NCBI RefSeq assembly: GCF_009873495.1
Contig: NZ_CP046703.1
Location: forward strand, 3,886,501-3,950,500
Length of the DNA stretch: 64,000 nucleotides
Direction of reading: 5' to 3'
From: Nostoc sp. ATCC 53789
GTDB taxonomy: Bacteria > Cyanobacteriota > Cyanobacteriia > Cyanobacteriales > Nostocaceae
Made by a program: the position numbers and the translations under genes. A model generated the notes under the pieces. It made no database searches and was not told the DNA's origin. It worked only from the letters and a program-made list of their open reading frames with translations. Positions 45,487 through 54,611 of this stretch are shown here, piece after piece (within the stretch, counting starts at the first letter, position 1; every line of letters begins with the position of its first letter).

Positions 45487-47016
45487 CTACTGCATTCTGT
45501 CGATTGTGCGATATTGAATTGCTTCCGCCACATGATTAGTTTTTAGCTCATCGTCTCCTGCTAAATCTGCAATAGTGCGTGCTACTTTGAGAATGCGATC
45601 GCTAGCTCTTGCCGATAAACCTAATTTTCTAATGGCTACTTCTAATAAATTACGACTAGCATCATCTAGCTTGCACCATTTTTGGAGATGACGACTTTGC
45701 ATCTGAGCATTGCAACGCAGATTTGCTTCTTCTTGGAAACGGGTAATGGCGCGATCGCTTGCTTGTTGCACTCGTTGTAGCACTGATTTTGATGTTTCTC
45801 CCGTAGGTTGTTGGGTAATTTCTTCTGGTTTCAAGCGATTTACCGCAACTTGTAAATCAATCCGATCCATCAACGGGCCAGAAAGTTTTGCCCAATATTG
45901 CTCGCGTTGGCGGGGAGAACAAGTACATTGTTGGATGGTATCGCCATAGTAACCGCAAGGACAGGGATTGGTACTCGCCACCAAAGTAAACTGCGCGGGA
46001 AACGTTACCGATAGTCTGGTACGAGAAATTGTAACGTAGCCATCTTCTAAAGGCTGACGGAGAAATTCCAGCACATCACGTTTAAACTCAGTTAATTCGT
46101 CCAGGAACAACACACCCCTGTGAGATAATGAGATTTCGCCAGGACGAGGGAAACTACCACCACCAACCAGAGAAGGCCCGGATGCTGAGTGGTGGGGACT
46201 GCGAAAAGGGCGATCGCGTACCAACGAACCGCGATTTTTCAATAAACCAGCTACCGAATGGATGCGAGTCACTTCTAAAGATTCAGCAAAACTCAGGGGC
46301 GGTAAAATTCCTGGTAAGCGCCGTGCTAACATGGTTTTCCCACTACCAGGCGGCCCGACAAAAATTAAATTATGCCCACCAGCAGCAGCAATTTCTAAAG
46401 CCCTACGCGCATGAGCTTGTCCTTTCACATCATGCAAATCTGCGCCAGGGTAAGATACTGTTGCTATGTCTACTGTACTATCCATTTGCACAGGTTTGTA
46501 ACGCCCTGGATTATTTAAAAGAGCTACCACATCAGACAGATGTTTGCAGCCGTAAACAGCCAAGCCTTGAACCACTGCGGCTTCTTGGGCATTATCAGCA
46601 GGGATAACTAAACCTGCAATTCCCATTTTTTGGGCTGCTGCTGCGATCGGTAAAACACCAGCCACCGGACGCAAGCTGCCATCTAGAGACACTTCACCTA
46701 AGAATAGATAATCCCCCAACAAATCAGCGCTAACTTGCTCAGAAGCCGCCAAAATTCCCACGCTAATAGGCAAATCGAAACAGGGGCCTTCTTTGCGTAA
46801 ATCTGCCGGAGTTAAATTGATCACAATTTTCCGCATAGGAAAGGCGAAACCTGCATTTTTCAGCGTTGCTTTGACTCTTTCTCTCGATTCTTGAATCGCT
46901 GAATCTGGCAGTCCCAAGACAACAATTCCCGGTAATCCCCCTGAGACATCGACTTCTACCCCTACTTTGACGGCATCGATGCCCACAATTGATGCACTCC
47001 AGACTCTGGCAAGCAT
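45487..47016 (-). CDS. comM: YifB/ComM-family Mg-chelatase-like AAA+ ATPase
   Basis: 509 aa. The N-terminal Lon-protease-like domain (VGVEVDVSGGLPGIVVLGLP) precedes an AAA+ domain with Walker A GPPGSGKTML, sensor and arginine regions (GVLFLDELTEFKRDVLEFLR) and the Cys-containing insert NPCPCGYYGD. A C-terminal Mg-chelatase subunit domain follows. ComM is a branch-migration helicase in natural transformation; family length and motif order match. Confidence 0.9.
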   Translation of the reverse strand: MLARVWSASIVGIDAVKVGVEVDVSGGLPGIVVLGLPDSAIQESRERVKATLKNAGFAFPMRKIVINLTPADLRKEGPCFDLPISVGILAASEQVSADLLGDYLFLGEVSLDGSLRPVAGVLPIAAAAQKMGIAGLVIPADNAQEAAVVQGLAVYGCKHLSDVVALLNNPGRYKPVQMDSTVDIATVSYPGADLHDVKGQAHARRALEIAAAGGHNLIFVGPPGSGKTMLARRLPGILPPLSFAESLEVTRIHSVAGLLKNRGSLVRDRPFRSPHHSASGPSLVGGGSFPRPGEISLSHRGVLFLDELTEFKRDVLEFLRQPLEDGYVTISRTRLSVTFPAQFTLVASTNPCPCGYYGDTIQQCTCSPRQREQYWAKLSGPLMDRIDLQVAVNRLKPEEITQQPTGETSKSVLQRVQQASDRAITRFQEEANLRCNAQMQSRHLQKWCKLDDASRNLLEVAIRKLGLSARASDRILKVARTIADLAGDDELKTNHVAEAIQYRTIDRMQ

Positions 47017-47584
47017 TTCTTATATAACAGTAAACCTTTCAAATCTCTAGCAGATGCGTGGGTCGATTGGCATTAGTGAAACTACATAGACTATTTCACC
47101 GATCCAGTATAGTCATACCATTTCTTTTTCGACTGTACTATTTTAGTTGTGCCACGCCACTACGGTAATTTTATTTTTACACTTTATAAATAACCTTTAA
47201 TACCCTAGTTACTAAGTGTAAAAATCATAACTAATTATCCAAGTTTTATCTCATGAACTAATAATTATGAATTATATAGAAGCAATTGCTTTTTTATCCA
47301 GAGCGCTATGTATGTATAAATCATTGCTAGCAGAATTAAAACTGCAATCATAATCTCTTAGTATTTGTATAAAAATATAATCAATTGATGTGATAAAAGC
47401 ATATTCTCCATATTATACCTGTGCTTTTTTACCATACATTTTATTTTCAATTTTCCAATAAATCTGTTTTTCATATCTATTGACATGGGATACCTTAGTG
47501 ATTACTATGTCAATCAATCCGGATTTCATTAACTTCTTGAGAAAATCTCTGTAAATAAATCCAACACTATCCTTACGGCACTAC
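47017..47584. other. Long AT-rich intergenic region, no gene seen
   Basis: 568 bp between two divergent genes. It presumably contains both promoters; I find no hairpin, repeat or credible frame (the longest candidate is a 28-codon frame from about 47268 with no support). Confidence 0.6.
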
Positions 47585-48607
47585 ATGAAACTACGCTGGT
47601 TATTACTCAGCCTTACAAGTATTTTTTTATTTTCGTCTCCAGTAAAAGCAAATCCTAACACCAATCAACTTGGCAACGTAAATGACTGGAGTGCAAATCA
47701 ATCTGATTTACAATTACCAAAACTTAAATTTATTCCTCCCGTTCCTCTAGGCGATCCTGCCAACCCAATAAATAGTTCTAAATTTACTGGTGTAGTTCCT
47801 CTAGGACGCGAGATATCAGAACTAAAAACTCCTATTAAAGCATTAATGGCTCGCTATAGATTCCTCACTCCCGGAATCTTTTTTATGGACTTAAAAACAG
47901 GTGATTATTTTAGTTTTAATGGTGATAAAGCATTTTCTGCTGCTAGCACAATTAAGTATCCGATTTTGATTGCATTGTTTCAAGAAGTAGATGCAGGGAG
48001 AATCAAACTTGGTGAAACTTTGGTGATGCGACGGAAACATGTCACTGGCGGTTCTGGAGATTTGCAGTATCAACGAGTGGGAACTAAGCTGAGTCTCTTG
48101 CAAACTGCAACCAAGATGATGACTATTAGCGATAACACTGCTACAAATATGATTATCGATCGTTTAGGTGGTGTATCTAAATTAAATCAAAAGTTTCGCC
48201 GTTGGGGATTGCAAAGTACTGTGATTCACAATATGTTAGGAGACTTTAAAGGAACTAATAAAACTAGTGCTAAAGACTTGGTAAGACTGTCAGCTTTGGT
48301 TACAAATAATCAGTTAATTTCTGATAGAAGTCAATCCCAAGTTTTAGGTATTATGATTCGTTGTCATAATAGAGCATTGCTTCCATCTGGCTTAGGTTCT
48401 GGTGCAAATATTGCTCATAAAACAGGTACTCTGCGATTTGTATTGGGTGATGCAGGTATTATTGAAACACCATCAGGTAAGCGTTATTTAGCAGGAATTT
48501 TTGTGCGTAGACCAAATAATGACATTAGAGCTAGAGATTTTATTCGTCAAGTTTCGCGGGTGATGTATGGCTACTTCGAGCAACCAAAAGTTAGTAATCT
48601 ACCTTAA
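47585..48607 (+). CDS. Class A beta-lactamase-like serine hydrolase
   Basis: 340 aa with a Sec signal peptide (cleavage near VKA-NP). The penicillin-binding fold motifs are present: SxxK as STIK (121-124), SDN (182-184) and KTG (279-281). The omega-loop glutamate that deacylates class A beta-lactamases (ExxLN) is not visible; the region reads MLGDFKGTNKTSAKDL. It may therefore be a DD-peptidase or other PBP-like hydrolase rather than a true beta-lactamase. The proline-rich stretch at ~45-75 is unusual. Confidence 0.82.
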   Translation: MKLRWLLLSLTSIFLFSSPVKANPNTNQLGNVNDWSANQSDLQLPKLKFIPPVPLGDPANPINSSKFTGVVPLGREISELKTPIKALMARYRFLTPGIFFMDLKTGDYFSFNGDKAFSAASTIKYPILIALFQEVDAGRIKLGETLVMRRKHVTGGSGDLQYQRVGTKLSLLQTATKMMTISDNTATNMIIDRLGGVSKLNQKFRRWGLQSTVIHNMLGDFKGTNKTSAKDLVRLSALVTNNQLISDRSQSQVLGIMIRCHNRALLPSGLGSGANIAHKTGTLRFVLGDAGIIETPSGKRYLAGIFVRRPNNDIRARDFIRQVSRVMYGYFEQPKVSNLP

Positions 48608-48621
48608 TTATTTATCGAACA

Positions 48622-48820
48622 GAATTCAGGAGTCAGAATTCATTCTGAATTCTGAACGAAAAAGCGGATAGCGCAGCGTTAGCGAGTCTGCGAGCGTCTG
48701 AATAATCGGGTTTAATACCCCCACCAAATTTTCAATTTGGTGGTCTTCTCTACGAGACGCAAGCGCGAACAATCAGTCGCGGATCTTAATCACCAACGAT
48801 TGATTCTGACTCCTGAATTC
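48622..48820. repeat. Dispersed repeat, copy B (18-bp perfect TIRs)
   Basis: GAATTCAGGAGTCAGAAT (48622-48639) and its exact reverse complement ATTCTGACTCCTGAATTC (48803-48820) bound 199 bp. The interior shares the GGATAGCGCAGCGTTAGCGA block with copy A (22254-22412) in inverse orientation. It also holds a small hairpin CCAAATTTTCAATTTGG. Confidence 0.7.
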
Positions 48821-48888
48821 TGAATTCTTTTTCAATCTGAATTCTAAATTTTTACTTTAGTTTCAGACTTACACGGAAGAGATATCCC

Positions 48889-48910
48889 AACCCCCTTAAG
48901 GGGGTTTTTT
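48889..48910 (+). terminator. Rho-independent terminator
   Basis: AACCCCC TTAA GGGGGTT followed by TTTT. It would end transcripts from the beta-lactamase-like gene after reading through the dispersed repeat. Confidence 0.7.
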
Positions 48911-49042
48911 AGCTAACTGTAATTCTGAAAGCTGGCAATATTCAAAAATACGATAGCGAATAGCCCGTCTTAGACATCGCTTTTCTAACTGCCAAGCTAT
49001 TATGTAGTCGGATACCGTGCAGCATAGAGCTTGAGGTTTTGA

Positions 49043-50047
49043 ATGAAAGTAGCAGTCTTCAGTACAAAAGTCTATGATCGACAGTTTTTATCAACTGTAA
49101 ATTCTCCCACACAACACGAATTAGCGTTTTTTGAACCCCGTTTAAATCGGGATACTGCTATCCTCGCCGCCGGATTTCCGGCGGTTTGCGTATTTGTACA
49201 CGATCAGGTTGATGCCCCAACTTTAAAACTTCTCGCCTCACGGGGTACTAAGCTGGTTGTCCTTCGGTGTGCTGGGTTTAACAATGTAGACTTACAAGCC
49301 GCAGCAGATTTAGGAATTACTGTTGTGCGTGTTCCCGCTTACTCACCTTATGGAGTAGCAGAACATGCCGTAGGATTGATTTTAAGCCTGAATCGCAAAA
49401 TTCATCGGGCTTATAACCGTGTCCGAGAAAGCAATTTTTCCTTAGATGGACTGTTGGGATTTAACTTGCATAAGCGTACAGTGGGGATTGTCGGCACAGG
49501 TAAAATTGGTCTGATTTTAGGACAGATTATGAAGGGTTTTGGCTGTAATCTACTCGCTTATGACGTTTATCGCAATCCAGAATTGGAGGCGCTAGGTGGA
49601 AAGTATGTAGAACTACCTGAGCTATTTGCCAACTCTGATATTATTTCCTTACATTGCCCCCTGACTCCCGAAACGCATCACTTAATTAACGCTGAGGCTA
49701 TAGAACAGATTAAGCCAGGCGTAATGCTAATTAATACTAGCCGGGGAGCGCTGATTGATACCCAAGCAGTGATTGAGGGATTGAAGTCTGGTAAGATTGG
49801 CTATCTCGGTGTCGATGTCTACGAACAAGAATCGGAATTGTTTTTTGAGGATTTATCTGGCGAAATTATTCAAGATGATATTTTCCAACGTCTGACAATG
49901 TTCCCTAATGTACTAATTACCGGACATCAAGCCTTTTTTACAGCAGAAGCTCTTCACAATATTGCAGAAACAACTTTTGCTAATATTGCTGATGTTGAAA
50001 ATGGTCGTCCTTGCGCTAATGAAATTCGCCCTCAACCGTCAGCTTAG
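49043..50047 (+). CDS. ldhA: D-lactate dehydrogenase (2-hydroxyacid dehydrogenase)
   Basis: NAD-dependent reductase of pyruvate to D-lactate, 334 aa. Rossmann motif [10 protein letters not shown] (~148-157). The catalytic triad lies in [12 protein letters not shown] (Arg), GVDVYEQE (Glu) and ITGHQAFFT (His). The N-terminal [16 protein letters not shown] is characteristic of the LdhA subgroup. A GAGG ribosome site precedes the ATG. Confidence 0.92.
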   Translation: MKVAVFSTKVYDRQFLSTVNSPTQHELAFFEPRLNRDTAILAAGFPAVCVFVHDQVDAPTLKLLASRGTKLVVLRCAGFNNVDLQAAADLGITVVRVPAYSPYGVAEHAVGLILSLNRKIHRAYNRVRESNFSLDGLLGFNLHKRTVGIVGTGKIGLILGQIMKGFGCNLLAYDVYRNPELEALGGKYVELPELFANSDIISLHCPLTPETHHLINAEAIEQIKPGVMLINTSRGALIDTQAVIEGLKSGKIGYLGVDVYEQESELFFEDLSGEIIQDDIFQRLTMFPNVLITGHQAFFTAEALHNIAETTFANIADVENGRPCANEIRPQPSA

Positions 50048-50084
50048 GTAAGGATTGGCGATCGCTATTTTGTATATTAATTCT

Positions 50085-50125
50085 GAACGATAGGCAACGC
50101 GGAGACTTTGGACTAAAATCACTAG
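50085..50125. repeat. Direct repeat, left copy (3' end of the M50 gene duplicated)
   Basis: 38 bp from GAACGATAGGCAACGCGG to AAAATCAC are identical to 50575-50612; 40 of 41 bp match when extended. The right copy is the 3' end of the M50 gene, and the left copy lies outside any gene. Confidence 0.8.
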
Positions 50126-50380
50126 TCAATCCTCCTCATCAGGCAAATTTTCCATTTCCTCAACAATTAGCGTTTGAAAATCTTCGTCACAATGAGTATG
50201 CAGATGAACGGCAGCAGCTAGGAGTTCTGCGAGAATTTCGGCTTGTTGGTTAGCAGTTAAACTAGTTAACTGTAACTGGTTAACTAATGCTTGTACTTTC
50301 AGACACTCTGTACCTAATTCAGCAATCAAGGTACTGAGGGTTGAATTCATGACTGCAAGAGGGCGATCGCTAATCTGCAT
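50126..50380 (-). CDS. Small hypothetical protein, acidic, His/Cys-containing
   Basis: 84 aa, helical, leucine-rich (LSTLIAELGTECLKVQALVN) with a histidine cluster (AAAVHLHTHCDED) and acidic tail (EEMENLPDEED). I do not recognise the family. It starts two bases after the stop of the preceding small gene, so they are probably co-transcribed with the M50 gene. Another possible start is the ATG at 50350. Confidence 0.6.
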   Translation of the reverse strand: MQISDRPLAVMNSTLSTLIAELGTECLKVQALVNQLQLTSLTANQQAEILAELLAAAVHLHTHCDEDFQTLIVEEMENLPDEED

Positions 50381-50382
50381 AT

Positions 50383-50568
50383 TTATTGTCCCAATCTTTT
50401 ACGCGCTTGTTGCATTGCCTTGTCAAAAGCACGAATCTCTTTTTCCTAATGCTTAATTAAACCTTCGTCAGGAAAACTCTTCTCTGATTCCAGTCTAATC
50501 TTTTCTTGATGTTCAGTAATTCTTTGAGTTAAAGATTTAATTGCCTTTTCATGATGCTTCTTACTCAT
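50383..50568 (-). pseudogene. Small conserved-looking gene with in-frame TAG
   Basis: From ATG 50568 the frame reads MSKKHHEKAIKSLTQRITEH onward, then ...PDEGLIKH and a TAG (codon 41). It continues without break as EKEIRAFDKAMQQARKRLGQ to TAA at 50383-50385. The helical, charged character is the same on both sides, and one base change (TGG to TAG) would explain it. The ATG overlaps the M50 stop (TAATG). Either a recent nonsense mutation or a 40-aa product. The cause of the duplication nearby may be related. Confidence 0.6.
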
Positions 50569-51311
50569 TACTCCGAACGATAGGCAACGCGGAGACTTTG
50601 GACTAAAATCACCAGAGATGCGATCGCCATCAACCCGCCCCAAAACCAGTAAGGTAAAAGCAAATATCGCTGCATTTGCGCTGTATCAGAGAGTCCAAGG
50701 GGGCCAGCAGAACTACTAAATAGATAATCAAGTTGATGGTACGTACTCACACAAGCTTGTACACCCAGAAATTGAATGGCAAACCCTTGCGCCCAACGAG
50801 GTGCTTTCAGGGCGATACCCAAAATTATTAAACCCAACAAGGGAATTGCCACTAATCCAAACCAGGAACGTATCCAAATTAATGTGGAAAATAGCAAAAA
50901 ACTCCCTAATATTTTCAAACTTAGGGAAGCTGCTTTAAAACTGCGGGAAGCCAGAATCAAAGCTGCACCAGCAAGAGGCGGTCCCATTGGTCCGGCAGCT
51001 GCGACCATTGCCGGGCCAATTGGCCCGAATGACGACCGAATGCCATAAGTTGCAACACCGGAACCATTGCTAAAAATCTGTAATTTTTGAAACTGTCCCC
51101 CTAATAGGAGTGCCATTAAACCGTGACCCATTTCATGGAACCAGGTTGCCAGGATTGTAAATGGGTATAAGATATAATCACCTCCTGGTACTTGCCACAG
51201 TAAAGCAGTTGCGATCGCTGCTGCAATTAGCCAGGTTAGCCCCATACGCTCAACAACTGACGGGGCTTCTTGGGTGAGCAAGGGTTCAGAATTTTTACTT
51301 GGTTCCCTCAT
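50568..51311 (-). CDS. M50-type membrane metallopeptidase-like protein
   Basis: 247 aa with six membrane segments. The zinc motif HEMGH is at ~59-63 (TWFHEMGHGLMALLLGG), and a glycine-rich loop GPIGPAMVAAAGPMGPPLAG follows. This resembles the Peptidase_M50B group. Substrate unknown. Its stop overlaps the start of a small downstream gene, and its last ~38 bp are duplicated at 50085. Confidence 0.75.
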   Translation of the reverse strand: MREPSKNSEPLLTQEAPSVVERMGLTWLIAAAIATALLWQVPGGDYILYPFTILATWFHEMGHGLMALLLGGQFQKLQIFSNGSGVATYGIRSSFGPIGPAMVAAAGPMGPPLAGAALILASRSFKAASLSLKILGSFLLFSTLIWIRSWFGLVAIPLLGLIILGIALKAPRWAQGFAIQFLGVQACVSTYHQLDYLFSSSAGPLGLSDTAQMQRYLLLPYWFWGGLMAIASLVILVQSLRVAYRSE

Positions 51312-51349
51312 AGGTCACTCTATTTTGGATTTTAGATTTTCTGGAAAAT

Positions 51350-51511
51350 TCAAAATTTTAAATTGGCAGTGTATTTTATCCATCCTAGTGTAATTATTGA
51401 GGTAGTGGAGTTGCTGGACAATGCAACAATTCGCACATCGAAGCGACGGCTATAAACTATGGCGCTATCAAAAACAACATAGTTATCCGTCGCTTGTCTG
51501 ATGCGGTGCAT
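51350..51511 (-). CDS. Candidate 53-aa small protein with a strong ribosome site
   Basis: The frame MHRIRQATDNYVVFDSAIVY... runs 53 codons to TGA. A very good ribosome site GGAGGAG lies 6-7 nt before the ATG, between the FHA gene and the M50 gene on the same strand. I do not recognise it. The DNA also forms an imperfect hairpin (51442-51494), which could instead be a structured RNA element. Confidence 0.35.
   Translation of the reverse strand: MHRIRQATDNYVVFDSAIVYSRRFDVRIVALSSNSTTSIITLGWIKYTANLKF
51442..51494. other. Imperfect inverted repeat in the FHA-M50 gap
   Basis: AGCGACGGCTATAAACTATG pairs with CATAGTTATCCGTCGCT apart from a few unpaired bases. It overlaps the candidate small frame above. 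Confidence 0.4.
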
Positions 51512-51588
51512 TTGTTTCTCCTCCAAAAAAGATGCCGGAGGATGGGCAGAACATGCTTAGACTGATGTCACAATTAATGGAAAATCAG

Positions 51589-52464
51589 TTAAGCAAGTTG
51601 AAACAGAAATGTCATTAAGTCTCCTTTACCCAAACTGATGCGATCGCCTGGTCGCAATCGATGACGATTCCCTGGTAAAAGGGGCAAGTTATTAATGTAA
51701 GTGCCATTAGAACTTCCCACATCTTCTACATAGTGAGCGTCTCCCTCAACACGAATATCTGCATGAATCCGCGAGACAACTTCTGAATTGGGAAATCCTG
51801 AAACGTCTATATCTGGAGGAATCCGGTCATTAGGCTTGCCGATATGAATCACAGAGAGATTTTGCGGCAATTCAATTAGCCGATCGGTTTGAACGTGGAT
51901 TAACCGCGCCATAACCTGCTGCAATTGCGTTCTGGCAACGGTTACAGTTGGTGCTGGTGCAGCTGGTGGAGGTAGTTCCGCTTCAGAGGGTGGCGCTGGT
52001 TCCAACGGTGGTGGAGTAGGAATACTTTGTCCAGAAACTACGGGTACTGCGACGCTTGGCTCTGCTTCTGGGGGGCTGTTTTCTATAACAGCTGCCTCTG
52101 GGGGAGCTACTGGGGGAGCTGCCACCTCTGTTGCTGGTAAAGATGAACTGGGAGGATGAGAGTTTGTAGAACCGCTCATTCCCAAAGCATCTGGTTGTAA
52201 AAGTTCTAACAGTGGATCGGGTGGAACTAACGGCGGTACTTCCACAGGAACATCGGGAGTAACTGTTGTAGCTACCGCACTATGAACATGTGGAACTCCT
52301 GCGGAGTGAAGGTTACAGCCACACTGGCCACAGAATGCAGCATCTGCCTGCACACTTGCCCCACAACTAGGACAGTTAGTAGTCGCAGGCAACGGTGTAT
52401 AGCAAGCTTCGCATTGGACAGCACCATCAGGGTTGGGATGATTGCAATTAGGGCAGACGATCAT
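51589..52464 (-). CDS. Zinc-ribbon / FHA domain protein
   Basis: 291 aa. The N-terminus has two zinc-ribbon motifs (Cys4, 7, 18, 21 and Cys31, 34, 45, 48). A Pro/Ala/Glu-rich linker (~55-185) follows, then a C-terminal FHA domain (~200-291) with HIGKPNDRIPPDID, VSRIHADIRV and VGSSNGTYINN. FHA domains read phosphothreonine, so a role in Ser/Thr kinase signalling is likely, but no kinase lies nearby. Confidence 0.87.
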   Translation of the reverse strand: MIVCPNCNHPNPDGAVQCEACYTPLPATTNCPSCGASVQADAAFCGQCGCNLHSAGVPHVHSAVATTVTPDVPVEVPPLVPPDPLLELLQPDALGMSGSTNSHPPSSSLPATEVAAPPVAPPEAAVIENSPPEAEPSVAVPVVSGQSIPTPPPLEPAPPSEAELPPPAAPAPTVTVARTQLQQVMARLIHVQTDRLIELPQNLSVIHIGKPNDRIPPDIDVSGFPNSEVVSRIHADIRVEGDAHYVEDVGSSNGTYINNLPLLPGNRHRLRPGDRISLGKGDLMTFLFQLA

Positions 52465-52561
52465 CGATATTTAGCCTTTGTTCAAGATCATCATAAATAT
52501 AGGTAGGACTGGCAAGCAGAGGGCGGCCCTAGCTTTAGATTCTAGCAATTACTGCCGATTT

Positions 52562-52700
52562 GATACGGAAAAGGGAGCAGGGGGCAGGGGAGCAGGGGAC
52601 AAGGAGATAAGGGGACAAGAAGTGAGAACTTGAAACAAGTCTTTCCCCTTGTCCCCAATTCTCCTTGTCCCCAAGTCCTCTTCCCAATTCCCAATTCCCA
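52562..52700. repeat. Purine-rich and STRR-like repeat tract
   Basis: GGGAGCAGGGGGCAGGGGAG-type units, then complementary CCTTGTCCCC and CCCAATT units, able to form a long hairpin just after the pgl stop. Short overlapping frames here are repeat-derived. Confidence 0.6.
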
Positions 52701-52703
52701 AAT

Positions 52704-53426
52704 TTAATGTTGAAGTTCCGAACCTGCTGCCGCATCCAGGAGCCACCAAAGTTCACCTTGGGGCCGAATTAAGCGGGATGGGTAAGCGAAGTCATCGGCG
52801 ACAGGTGCAAAGACTTGCGCCAAAGCTGGGCGTTTATTAGCACCAGCAACCAGAAAAATCACATTGAGAGCAGAGTTGATGAAGGGGTATGTGAAACTTA
52901 TTCTGGGGTTTCCGTCTTTGTTACCCACAGTTACCAGGCGATCGCGTACTTTGAGTGCCTCTGTGTGGGGAAACAAAGATGCAGTATGTGCATCGTCACC
53001 CATTCCTAGTAATACTACATCCAATGCGGGAAATTCTACCCCAGAAGAATTGAAAAATTCTTTGAGATGTTGTTCATACTTTGCAGCCGCGAGTTCTGGA
53101 TTGGCTTCTAAAGTTGGTACGGGGTGAATGTTAGCTGCTGGGATATCAACACGATCTAGCCATGCACGACGCGTCATCAGTTCATTGCTATCGGGGTGAT
53201 CTGGTGGTACGTAACGCTCATCTCCCCAGAATACATGAATTTTATCCCAAGGCAGTTTTTGAGTAGCGATCGCTTCGTATAACGGTTTAGGTGTACTGCC
53301 GCCAGATAAGGCGATGGTAAAACGCCCTCGCTGCTCAATAGCAGTTTCTAACTTAGACAGAATTAATTCTAGCGCTCGTGCAACCAGCGTCGGCTGATCC
53401 GGTAAAACTTCAACGGTTTTGCTCAT
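52704..53426 (-). CDS. pgl: 6-phosphogluconolactonase
   Basis: Second step of the oxidative pentose phosphate pathway. 240 aa of the NagB/Pgl fold: TIALSGGSTPKPLYEAIA (sugar-phosphate loop), HVFWGDERYVPPDHPDSNE and DVVLLGMGDDAHTASLFP. All are standard DevB/Pgl motifs. zwf and opcA are not in the window. Confidence 0.92.
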   Translation of the reverse strand: MSKTVEVLPDQPTLVARALELILSKLETAIEQRGRFTIALSGGSTPKPLYEAIATQKLPWDKIHVFWGDERYVPPDHPDSNELMTRRAWLDRVDIPAANIHPVPTLEANPELAAAKYEQHLKEFFNSSGVEFPALDVVLLGMGDDAHTASLFPHTEALKVRDRLVTVGNKDGNPRISFTYPFINSALNVIFLVAGANKRPALAQVFAPVADDFAYPSRLIRPQGELWWLLDAAAGSELQH

Positions 53427-53698
53427 GGCTTCATCATCATATTGCTGGCTTCCAGCAATACCATACCGAACTTATTACAATCCTCCTTTTTAACTTTTGA
53501 AACATTTAACATCATGGATTAAGTAGGCTGGAAAATGTAGATGCTTATTATCACCATTGATGATAAGTTGTCAGTAGTCAGTTGTACTAACTACTAACTC
53601 TTCTCATAATTATTTTTATTTACACCCAGTTACTTGATACTTTGTTGATTAACACCACAGAGGATACATTTATTAATTCTTATTAAAAATTAATAAAA

Positions 53699-54442
53699 CT
53701 AATTAATCACAACCAATGATTCCCAATCAGCGATCGCTTCGCGTTGAAGGATTAACAATTCCTGAATTCCTTTTTGGGCGACATCGAGAAGTTGATCCAA
53801 CTGAGTGCGGCTAAAGCTCCCTTCTTCGGCTGTTCCTTGGACTTCAATGATGCCCAGGTGTTGATTCATCACCACGTTAAAGTCTACTGTTGCAGCCACA
53901 TCTTCGATGTAATTAAGATCCAAAAATGGTTCTCCCTCCAGTAATCCTACGGAAATTGCTGCAACCTGTCCACACAGAGGCGATCGCTCTAACACGCCCT
54001 CCTGCAACAATTTAGAAATCGCATGAGCCAACGCCACAAAGGAGCCTGTAATCGCTGTTGTTCGAGTTCCAGCATCTGCTTGCAAGACATCGGCATCTAC
54101 AGTCAGCGTGCGTTCTCCTAATACCTCAAAATCCACTGCTGCACGTAAGCTGCGCCCAATTAAACGTTGAATTTCTTGCGTCCGTCCAGATAATTTCAAT
54201 AATTCCCTTTCTTGGCGTTTTTGAGTGGCGGATGGTAACATTCGGTACTCAGCAGTTAACCAGCCTTTACCAGTTCCTTCGAGAAACTTCGGGACTCCCT
54301 TATTAACGCTAACAGTACAAAGTACCTGAGTATCACCGCATCTTGCGAGAACAGAACCGGGGGCAAAGTGTGTGAAACTGGGGTAAAAGCTTATCGGACG
54401 TAGTTCGTAAGGAAGACGGCCGTCTGGACGCTGCCAAGCCAT
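53699..54442 (-). CDS. rph: Ribonuclease PH
   Basis: Phosphorolytic 3'-5' exoribonuclease that trims tRNA 3' ends. 247 aa with typical RPH blocks: [20 protein letters not shown], then [36 protein letters not shown], and the phosphate-binding [18 protein letters not shown]. Full length. Confidence 0.95.
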   Translation of the reverse strand: MAWQRPDGRLPYELRPISFYPSFTHFAPGSVLARCGDTQVLCTVSVNKGVPKFLEGTGKGWLTAEYRMLPSATQKRQERELLKLSGRTQEIQRLIGRSLRAAVDFEVLGERTLTVDADVLQADAGTRTTAITGSFVALAHAISKLLQEGVLERSPLCGQVAAISVGLLEGEPFLDLNYIEDVAATVDFNVVMNQHLGIIEVQGTAEEGSFSRTQLDQLLDVAQKGIQELLILQREAIADWESLVVIN

Positions 54443-54510
54443 TGGAATTGCCTCAAATTTTACAATACTGCCTTAAGATTACCTTAGTGTTGTAAATCAT
54501 CTTTTTAGAC

Positions 54511-54536
54511 ATTGGGCATTGGGCATTGGGCATTGC
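54511..54536. repeat. Short STRR tract (TTGGGCA x3)
   Basis: Three tandem heptamers between rph and the adenylate kinase-like gene; same unit as 40516-40548. Confidence 0.7.
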
Positions 54537-54611
54537 CAAGAATTCATTTCCTAACTCTCTGACTCAGCACGGGCTAAACGACCCGCTAGCGCTAACAGTA
54601 CTCAGCACTCT

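Noticed and set aside
46128..46607. 159-codon plus-strand frame inside the ComM-like gene
   Set aside because: Antisense to the AAA+ domain with clear motifs; no family resemblance.
52535..52840. Short frames over the purine-rich repeat after pgl
   Set aside because: Low-complexity translations (SPLISLSPAPLPPAP) from repeats or from the antisense of pgl.
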